Source of the DNA: Nectonema munidae
Taxonomy: Eukaryota > Nematomorpha > Nectonematoida > Nectonematidae
Length of the DNA stretch: 64,000 bases
Direction: 5' to 3'
Assembly (NCBI GenBank): GCA_030549495.1
Contig: JAUIRK010001052.1
Span: 2,356,001 to 2,420,000, forward strand
Part shown: positions 56,728 through 64,000 of the stretch, piece after piece
Layout: every line of letters starts with the position of its first letter
Position numbering within the stretch: the first letter of the stretch is position 1
The notes under the pieces: generated by a model
Told to the model about the DNA's origin: nothing
The model's database searches: none
Seen by the model: the letters and a program-made list of their open reading frames with translations, nothing else
Translations under genes and position numbers: made by a program

Positions 56728-57519
56728 ATGAAGAAAAGCAAACGGAGAAAAACATCCACTTCATTGGAGATAGAGAGCGGTATTCTTTAGTTGGTAGCTA
56801 GGTATAACATGCTTGTCAATTTAATCGAATTCTTTTTAGACAAATCTTTTACTAAAGAATGCTGTTTATTTTGTGGAAAAAAATTGGTAGAAGATCAATA
56901 CTTTGATAAATATTATGTGTCTGATACTTTTTCTGTTCATTACTTCTGCTTGGTAAGGCCCGCTTTTTTGAAAGAAATTGTGTTTTTTATTCATTTTTCT
57001 AGTACTTCTCCGCAGGTCTTTCACAGTTTAATAACCCGGATACGTGCTCAGATTCCATTTATGGTTTTCGTAAAAAAGATATCTTACAAGAATTCAGAAG
57101 ATCCCAAAGACTTGTATCCTTTTATTTTCTCATAAACCAACTGCTTTCAACGATTTATTTTCTATCCTTAAATAGAGGTGTAGTTTTTGCAAAAAGACTA
57201 GAGCAAGTATCGGTTGCTGCATTCCTTCTTGCGTGCAAAAATACCATTTTCCCTGTACACTCCTGGCAAATACCTGCAATATTTACTGCAACAATTTCAA
57301 GTTCTGTTGATTTTATGTTGTTTGTACGTCGCTCCTACTTCTTTATTGTATTTTTGCAGCGTTTATTGCTCCAAACACATACCCGCATCCCTTAAGAGCC
57401 CGAAAATATCACGGAATGAAACCTGTTCCATATGCTTCGAACTTCTAGATCCTGACAAAGATAAATTTATTATGACGCCTTGTTGCAAAAAAAAGTATCT
57501 TCATTCTAGTTGTGTTCAA
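56728..57519 (+). CDS. G2E3/PHF7-like extended-PHD gene, five exons (3' part missing)
   Basis: Exons 56728-56779, 56840-56952, 57003-57113, 57176-57300 and 57360-57519. All introns are GT-AG, 50-62 bp, with matching phases, giving 175 continuous codons and no stop. Product: basic MKKSKRRKTSTSLEIES; an extended PHD of the PHF7/G2E3/PHF11 type with CCLFCGKKL, FSVHYFCLYFSAGLSQ and YGFRKKDILQEFRRSQRL; then RCSFCKKTRASIGCC and SCVQKYHFPC, FNVYCSKHIP; then the start of a second RING-like PHD, ETCSICFELLDPDKDKF and TPCCKKKYLHSSCVQ. G2E3 reads KCCVCKKNGASIGC and SPCCKNAWFHRDCLQ at these places. In the family these fingers give E3 ubiquitin ligase or histone-reading activity in the nucleus. The next expected exon (FFRCxIC) was not found; a hAT insertion starts 100 bp downstream. 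It may be a split gene with a large intron or a truncated gene. Confidence 0.82.
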
Positions 57520-57920
57520 GTATTCACTGCCTTTATTTTCTCCTTTAATTCAATGTGGGAAGGATAGTCTTTTTTGGTTGATTTGAACACTTAGATGTTT
57601 ATGACGTTTATGTGTGTAGTAGAGTCCTGTGCGGATATATTTTTCTTATCCGCTTTCGCCCACACCCGCAAGAAAACTTTTTTTGCTCTCGGGTCCCGCT
57701 AATTTTCATTTACCAATTTACCATTTACCAATCCAAATTTTTGTTGAAAACTAACATACACACTAATAAAATATACCAATACAATTGAAGTAATGAAAAT
57801 TTTTCCAAATTTAACGATTTTTTATATGAATTAAAAAAATTAATTTAATATTTTTTCATTGGACTATTTAAAAATAAAGTTTCATTAAAAGAAGAAGGCT
57901 TCAAATGTGCCCTTATTTGA

Positions 57921-60300
57921 TTAACCCTCGCAAGACCAAACGTGCCTTTTTACTCCACGCTTTTTTCAATGATGAAATTCGTGTAGAAAAATATATCTGA
58001 CCCCATCAAAAAACAACATGTAAATTTTTTTCTTGGTTTCATCTCAATTATTTGAAAATAAAAAATACCATCAGATATGTTATTTTTGAATTTTAGTTGT
58101 TTTTATACTTCGTGTTGAATTAGTAGATGGCGTTAATTAAGATTTTTCAATATAAATTTTCATTATCAAAAGTTTATACACTAAATGGTATGTTTTTCAA
58201 TAAAGATAATAAATATTATAAAGCTATAACAATAAATCAACAATTCAAATATTCAACAAGAATCATTGACGTCAACTTTGAGAGGGAAATAAAAGGAGTA
58301 TCTCCAAACTGACATCAAGATAGATTATTAGTGAAATATATTTGACAAATGTTGACAAGAAAAGAAGGGTGGGTAAGAAACTAACAAAATTAAGTTGACG
58401 TCAATTCTGAACGACCTTTTATATAAAAGTAAGCAATATAAAAATGTATAACTATTAGAAAACAAGCTTTTATTACAAAAAATGAAAGCTTATAAACAAA
58501 AAAATAAAAAAGTACATAAAAATTGTGTACAAAAGGGTCAAATTCATATTTTCAGAAATAAAAAACAAATTTTATGCTCTTACGTATTTTGGAAAATTTC
58601 ATTTTTAGAGAACAAAATTATAAAAACATTATTTATGTTTGTAATATCGTACAATTAAATATTATACACAATATTTCACTTACTGACATTGAGTACAAAA
58701 ATATTTTGTATGATTTTTACATATGTATCTGTTACAAGAATTACATTTTCTTGTACCTCTACTGTTAGAGTGACCGACATGCAAATAACAATAGCCTCTT
58801 GATGTTGAAGCTCGCTCAGTTATTTCAAGCTGTTCGAAGCCATAAAAAGATAAAAAATTTCGAATTTGAAATGGAGTGTTAGAGCGCATCATCATAGAAT
58901 TCTCACAAAACTTCAAAGACATTCTCTGATAAAATATTTTCTGCCTCCTTTTTTAGTGCTTGGGAATTTGTTAGGACAATTACTTTTAGATATTACCCAA
59001 CTATTGTGACAAGCAATATCTAAGTAGTTTGCAAAAACTGCAACTATCCATTTTCTAGACGCTCTATAAGATGTGTAAGATCTAAGTATCTGATTTGTGT
59101 CTACCCCACTTTTGTATTGATTGTATAACACTATTGTTTCTGGTTTGCGTTTTCTTCCAATCAAATTTATTTCCCCCAAATGTTGGCTTGAAATAACGTA
59201 AACAACTTTGAAATTACGATGGGCATGTCTAGAGGGGCATAAGCAGTCAAGGAAGCATATTTGGTATAAATAAATTTTGATTCAATTTTATTTAAGCCCA
59301 GCTGTTGTAAATGTTTGGGCCTAAAACATTTACATGTTGGGAAGTACAATTAGATCTAACCACAAATAGTTAATTTTTTGAAATAGCCCATTGACACAAC
59401 TCATGAGATGTGAAAAACCTATCAGAAAATATTCCACATCTCAGGTAAATCACTATCCGTTATCAATCTTTTAACTAAATTTGCTCCAGAAAAAAAAGTT
59501 CTATCAGTTAAACCTGAAACATAAACTTCAGACTTCAAAATATATAAAGATTTTACATCTGTACAATGGTATATTTTTATGCCATAATGGCCAGGCTTAG
59601 AAGGGTCGTATATTTTTCTACAACGTCCTCTAAATTTGACAAGTTGTTCATCTACTGTGACTTAATTATACGATACAAAAAAATTTAGAACTATTACGAT
59701 AAAACGTATTGTGCAAATATCTAATTGCAGGTATCTTATCATTTGGATCTCGGTCACTCTTCACATCAAAACTTATAAAAATATGAACCAACAAGAACTT
59801 CTAATTTCTTTAAGTAGAAGCTCGAAGAAATGGTTCTCCCGTTTTTTCTGAAAATAAATATTTTAAATTTATTTGTTGTTTCTTTGATTGCCCCATGTAG
59901 ATAAGCAACCAAAATAAGTGAAGAGGTCACAAACATCAAATTTTTTGTTGTGTAGCCTTAGAAACTCATACTTTGGTGTCTCGCTACTATGAATTTTAAA
60001 TAAGTTAGTCAAGTTAAAAAAAATATTAAAAAAAACTTACTTAAAATTTTCATCTAGTTTAACTTTTATACAATGAAAAATATGAGAAATTACTTCTTCA
60101 TTAAAAAAAAGTTTAAAAATTTGAAGAGAATCAGTGAGAAATTTTGCGAGACCATGGGTCCAAACGGGCTTTGACTTAAGTTTCTTGTGTTTTGAACTAA
60201 AGGACTACTTGCTTTGGTCTAGCTGGATTCCATGAATACTCAGTGCCATTAGGGGCAACTAACGAATCAGTGAAAGATTTTTCACTTGTAGTTGTATAAG
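57921..60300 (-). mobile_element. piggyBac 2, decayed, nested in the large hAT
   Basis: The 3' end is marked by TTAA at 57921-57924 and CCCTCGCAAGACCAAACGTG. The transposase reads leftward from about 60290. No matching 5' terminus was found between 60.25 and 61.4 kb, so the 5' end is lost or unrecognised. It is a different lineage from piggyBac 1: the ends differ although the proteins are clearly related. Confidence 0.75.
58680..60290 (-). pseudogene. piggyBac 2 transposase, broken
   Basis: Minus-strand segments in order: SFTDSLVAPNGTEYSWNP-like N-terminal part (about 60.27 kb); VDEQLVKFRGRC and KIYDPSKPGHYG with the first catalytic Asp (about 59.65 kb); YVSGLTDR; then LGLNKIESKFIYTKYASLTA; IVLYNQYKSGVDTNQILRSY with the third Asp; and the cysteine-rich C-terminus RGYCYLHVGHSNSRGTRKCN, then CNRYICKNHTKYFC. 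Several stops and frameshifts separate them. The second Asp segment was not recognised. Confidence 0.8.
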
Positions 60301-60479
60301 ACAAATCAGAAGGTTATATTTAGAAGAAAAATGAGTTAGTTTTAAAAAGCTTTGTTTGGGAATTTATTAGTTTGCAAGAAATGTATGAATGTGAGAACTT
60401 TGGCAAAGTTAGTCAGCTGCTTATACTGGAACACAACAGTAAGTTGATAGGTAGGATTTTTCAAAGGAATTACAAGGAC

Positions 60480-61030
60480 GTTATTTATTCTTTATTTATA
60501 AAGATATTGATTACAAAGATATAATAAACACGCAGTAGTACAATTCACGCCATACACAATTGTTTTGATGTGACGGCTAACGTAATCGTAAAAGTTTACA
60601 AGAGAGGAGTTTGATTACAAATATATAACACGCAGTAGTACAACCACGTCATCAATAATGAAAAACAATTGTTTTAATGTGACGACGGCTAACGTAATCG
60701 TAAAAGTTTACAAGATAGCGGAGTTTTACAAAGATCAATTCACGGTATCAATAATGAAAAACACAATCGTTTTGTTGTGACGCCTAACGTAATCATAAAA
60801 GTTTACAAAACAGTGGAGTTAAATAGATGAAATACCAAGTTTTGATATCAAAATAACTTTTTATAGGGACGTTATTTACTCTTTATTTATACAGATATTG
60901 ATTACAAAGATATAAACACGCAGTAGTAAAATTCACGGTATCAATAATGAAAAACACAATTGTTTTGATGTGACGGCTAACGTAATCGTAAAAGTTTACA
61001 AGACAGTGGAGTTAAATAAATTAAATACTA
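60480..61030. repeat. Tandem array, ~110-bp degenerate unit
   Basis: Four copies of a unit with ACGCAGTAGTACAATTCACG, ACAATTGTTTTGATGTGACG and CTAACGTAATCGTAAAAGTT, variably deleted (near 60530, 60630, 60730 and 60910). A longer lead GACGTTATTTATTCTTTATT precedes the first and the last. Inside the large hAT. Confidence 0.8.
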
Positions 61031-61419
61031 ATAAGTTTTGATATCAAAATATATCTCCATATATAAAGGATATATTTATCAAAATATATATGAAATAGAT
61101 GATTTTTCTGACTTATAAACATTTTTTAAATTTCTTAACGCCAATCACTTTTTTCATAAATTATCGAAAATTTTTTTTTATTTATATATTTTTCTTGAAT
61201 GTCGTTTTTCTTGGAAATAGATCATAGAAAGTAATATTGTTTGAAATACAAAAGAATAAAAGAAGATATTTCTTATTCTGACCATAATTAAATTTCAATA
61301 GGACATTTGTATAAGGTTTTATTTAAAAATTAAAAAAAAAGCTAGCATACCCTAAATTATGTATATCTTTCTTACCCGCTATAACATGTATCAAATATTA
61401 TTTATTAATAATATATAAG

Positions 61420-61990
61420 ATATTGCATGCCTTCTAACGTTTCTATTTTTGTAGCATATACCTTTTATAATCATATTCTTTTATTTAGGAACAAGCTACA
61501 TTCCGTCGTGCCGGTTTTTTACCCTGGTTTTCTTCCTCTGAAGAATTCAAAGGTTTTTACGGTTAGGTTACGTAAAACAACTAAAAAGTGCTCTGGCGAC
61601 CCGATTCTACGTGGTTAGTAATCAAGCTACAATAGACATTAAGTTTGTTTCCCTAATTGAGAGCGTTCGCGTTAGGATTGTATCGATCACTCAGCTGTAT
61701 TATATATTTGTAACATAAATTCTTGTAAAATAATATATATAACAAGGTATAGCTATGCAGTAACAAGGGCCGGTAGGTGTTTAGTGGGATGGAAAGTCCA
61801 GGTAGACCTGGACTTAGCATTTCGGCCGGGCCACGATATCCGAAAGGATGGGTGCGAACGTCACAAACAACTTAACTTAACTTTTTGCCAACTAGTGGTC
61901 CTTCGCGCTAGGTTTATTTTCCATGTCTTGCGAGTGTTAACTATCATTCCAGCTAAGCTAAAGTTCCTTTCACTTGTAGCCATTATGCAA
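61420..61990. other. GC-richer unassigned segment inside the large hAT
   Basis: Composition is clearly higher in GC than its neighbours, with two plus-strand open frames (61427-61618 and 61784-62146) that match no family I recognise. It could be captured DNA or the element's own structural part. Function unknown. Confidence 0.35.
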
Positions 61991-62216
61991 AGTATAATTC
62001 TGGCAACTGATGAAAGAAAAATATTACAAAGATTTTTCTTATTTGTCAATATCACTCACACTTATTTTATGTCAATCTACATATATATTGTATATAGCAA
62101 TATAAAACTTCTACGTATTTTTTATATGTTCCGCCTTTGCTTTTGAATGCGGATACGCATGGGTAACGACATAACCGCGCAGATATACCCGTCCACTGCA
62201 GGACTCTAGTGTGTAG

Positions 62217-62939
62217 AAGTAAATTTCCAAATATATATCATGTAGAATGAAAGCTGAATGTTCGCCATTTTGACACGTTAGAGATTTCGTGTACGTTTGA
62301 TGTAACATGATCCCTTTGATAATAATATACAACCTTAAATTTATTTACAGAGTGAATTTCAAAACTTTACTTTCTGATCAGGGGCGCACATCCAGGGGGC
62401 GAAAATGAGTATTCACGGGAAAAATTAGTTTCAGGGGGGGGGGGGTGCTCTGAAATTTCTATCAAAATTATTTTACAAACGATATGATAGCTATATAATA
62501 ATAATAATCCATTGTTTCAATATGCACACAATAAGTAAGCAATGTTTATCACAGTGTCTCCTCTTTGTAGTATTTTTGAGCAAACACATGTTGATGATCC
62601 ACTAGATTTTCTCATCTTCTCTCACAGTGATTCTCTTTCTGTCTCCTCTGTTTTTCTCTTCCGCTTTCTCTGCTAAAACTCAAGCTCTCTTCTCAATTCA
62701 AGCTCTCTTCTTTCACTCAAGCTCTCTCTTGTTCTCCTATCTCATTCAGCTATCCTTTCTCTAATTTGTATTTAGAGTTAAATTAAAAATAATTCTATTT
62801 TATCTCATTAGAAACTAGTTTTAGACTTTTTAAATTAAGCCCATTAAATTTTAAAAAAACTAGTTTTAGACTTTTATTCCTTAAAAGTTATTATAAAAGG
62901 CAAATCATTGCAAAATGTTAAAAGTTATTTTACTTTTTG
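62217..62939. other. Spacer between two hAT insertions, no gene seen
   Basis: Contains CAGGGGCGCACATCC at 62381, reminiscent of hAT ends but with no partner, a G run near 62436-62448, and a CTC-rich repeat (CAAGCTCTCTTCTTTCACT-like strings) at 62680-62745. Confidence 0.4.
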
Positions 62940-64000
62940 TAGGGGTGCACCGGATACTGACGATTATTTAATATTCGGCATTAATGCAGGATACTTCTCA
63001 TATCCGGCGGGATATACCGGATAGTTGCAAACCGATATTATCAATTAATAATTATCTTAAAAAATATAAATTGCATAAATTTGTGAAAAAACATTTCTTT
63101 ATTCAATGGCTAATGAAAATTTTACAAAATCAAGTATCATATGACATTTATTATAAAAATTTTCTACCGTTGTGATGAATGAACAGAAGCATCTTTCCCT
63201 CTTCAAGCAAAAGTTTTGTGCGTTTTTCTTCAAAAATATTGCCGTATTCTGAAAAAAGACGCTCAGAGTAAACGGATGATGCAGGCGTACATAGGTATTT
63301 AGCCGTCAGTTTTTTAAGCAGTGGAAATTTATCTTCCATTTTCCAATACTCCAGGGGGCATTTGTTTCTTTCAAGAAGTGGAATGCGGAGGTAGAGTTCT
63401 AATTCACTGGCTGCCTCATCTTCGATATCTTTCTTGGAGATACTTATTGTTGACTCATTATGTGTTCTAGCAATTTCTTCGAAGCAAGCCATGAAATCAT
63501 CATTGCTTCTATCTTCGACTAATTTGTTAGTTTGACAGGTAAGTTGACCAGATTCCTCAACAGTCTCCACACTGTTAATATCAGAACTGTGGTGCTTAAG
63601 TAACGTGTTAAGGATTAAAGTTTTTCCAAATGTCTTATCGTTGAGAAACTGCACTTTAAAGCGTGGATCAAGAACTATCGGCAGCACATATGATGGGTTC
63701 CTCATGATATCAAGACCAGAACCAGAAGCATTGAAAAACCTAGCACGTAGTGCAGACAGGAGTTTCTGTTTGGTCATTTTTATGCCTTCTTTATCGGTGG
63801 CCTTTTCAAGGTATCTTTCTAGAGTGCTTACATTTGGAATGACGGTTGAAAGAGGACATGATTCTGCACTCATTTCAAGAGTGAGCTGGAAGAAAGGCAG
63901 AAGTATGGTTACTATTTGATCAATAATTTGCCACTCACAAGAAGAAAAAATTGGTAGATCATCATGGTCAGAGATGTATAGTAGCCGCACAGGTCTTTTT
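62940..64000 (-). mobile_element. hAT transposon, 3' part (runs off the window)
   Basis: The 3' terminus TAGGGGTGCACCGGATA starts at 62940, with internal ATATCCGG-type repeats behind it. The transposase gene enters from the right edge. The 5' part lies beyond the window, so completeness cannot be judged. Confidence 0.8.
63151..64000 (-). CDS. hAT transposase, C-terminal part (partial at window edge)
   Basis: At least 279 codons open to the stop at 63151, continuing past the window. The N-terminal piece DQIVTILLPFFQLTLEMSAE is the helical region before the last catalytic part (as in ZBED1/Ac-like proteins). VLPIVLDPRFK matches the LDPRFK motif, and the end carries the dimerisation block CPLEYWK, then YLCTPASSVYSERLFSEYGN and IFEEKRTKLL. 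No stops or frameshifts in the visible part. Nine of ten bases at the 3' end are typical for hAT. It could be an active or recently active copy, but only the tail is visible. Confidence 0.9.
   Translation of the reverse strand, partial: KRPVRLLYISDHDDLPIFSSCEWQIIDQIVTILLPFFQLTLEMSAESCPLSTVIPNVSTLERYLEKATDKEGIKMTKQKLLSALRARFFNASGSGLDIMRNPSYVLPIVLDPRFKVQFLNDKTFGKTLILNTLLKHHSSDINSVETVEESGQLTCQTNKLVEDRSNDDFMACFEEIARTHNESTISISKKDIEDEAASELELYLRIPLLERNKCPLEYWKMEDKFPLLKKLTAKYLCTPASSVYSERLFSEYGNIFEEKRTKLLLEEGKMLLFIHHNGRKFL

Larger units (their letters stand above)
57620..62208. mobile_element. Large hAT-type element, 4.6 kb, perfect 8-bp target duplication
   Basis: GTGTGTAG at 57612-57619 and again at 62209-62216 flanks ends beginning TAGAGTCCTGTGCGG and, inverted at the right, TAGAGTCCTGCAGTGG (first 10 bp identical). 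Subterminal CGG-rich strings occur on both sides. No hAT transposase was found inside. Instead there are a decayed piggyBac, a tandem array and a GC-richer region. The 8-bp duplication supports hAT. It is inserted just downstream of the last recognised exon of the G2E3-like gene, presumably in an intron. Confidence 0.8.

Noticed and set aside
57520-57567. Read-through C-terminus (VFTAFIFSFNSMWEG) of the G2E3-like gene
   Set aside because: It begins exactly at a GT after CVQ, has intron-like pyrimidine-rich composition and lacks the expected zinc ligands; retained-intron translation is the better reading.
61427-61618. Next exon of the G2E3-like gene after the piggyBac
   Set aside because: An acceptor-like TTTTATTTAG precedes it and one frame gives a vaguely similar stretch, but the Cys-x2-Cys ligands are absent and it lies inside the hAT insertion.
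61750-62146. GC-rich segment as a known repeat or gene
   Set aside because: No family, domain or ends could be recognised; listed only as unassigned.

Overview
This is an AT-rich eukaryotic nuclear window, dense in transposable elements, with two recognisable intron-bearing host genes and one decayed histone gene. The mix fits an arthropod, possibly a crustacean such as a copepod: a SKAP-like PH/SH3 adaptor, a G2E3/PHF7-like zinc-finger gene with 50-62 bp introns, PHD-type LINEs, and piggyBac, hAT, Merlin and OTU-bearing MULE transposons. The species cannot be fixed from sequence alone. There are no bacterial features, CRISPR arrays or operons.

Layout. 3.4-12.8 kb: the last four coding exons of a Src kinase-associated phosphoprotein (SKAP) homologue on the + strand, ending in a clear SH3 domain. 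All junctions share phase 2. Its introns hold a decayed ZBED5-like hAT, hairpin repeats and a motif-rich inverted repeat. 14.6 kb: a TTAA-flanked MITE. 15.26-21.35 kb: a 6.1-kb TTAA-bounded foldback with about 2.3-kb inverted arms built from ~150-bp tandem monomers, and a loop carrying an unrelated ~150-bp tandem array. 21.35-21.8 kb: the C-terminal relic of a ZMYM/DUF4371-type hAT. 21.96-33.0 kb: two related broken LINEs (ORF1 with zinc knuckles and, in the first copy, a PHD-like finger; EN; RT) end to end. The second was split by a structurally complete piggyBac (26138-29623) with a phase-matched intron, and later received a tRNA-derived SINE. 33-43.1 kb: SINE, hAT relic, a decayed histone H3 with a histone-type 3' stem-loop, a hAT MITE with 8-bp target duplication, an OTU-protein relic, a possible pogo-like relic and a tandem array, all lying between a 23-bp inverted repeat about 10 kb apart. 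43.8-47.5 kb: several local tandem duplications and a 101-bp hairpin MITE. 47.56-53.15 kb: a MULE with long terminal inverted repeats and an intact-looking PHD+OTU protein but a broken transposase. 54.0 kb: a SINE with a 14-bp duplication. 55.5-56.2 kb: a small Merlin element with a perfect 8-bp duplication. 56.7-57.5 kb: exons of the G2E3/PHF7-like gene. 57.62-62.21 kb: a 4.6-kb hAT-type insertion (perfect 8-bp duplication) downstream of that gene's last recognised exon; it contains a second, decayed piggyBac and a tandem array. 62.94 kb to the end: the 3' part of a hAT with a long open transposase frame on the - strand.

The only functional units likely to matter to the host are the SKAP-like and G2E3-like genes. 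Most of the rest is nested mobile DNA. The insertion order can be read in places: piggyBac and SINE into LINE 2; piggyBac 2 inside the large hAT; a foldback-family copy at the TTAA centre of a palindrome.
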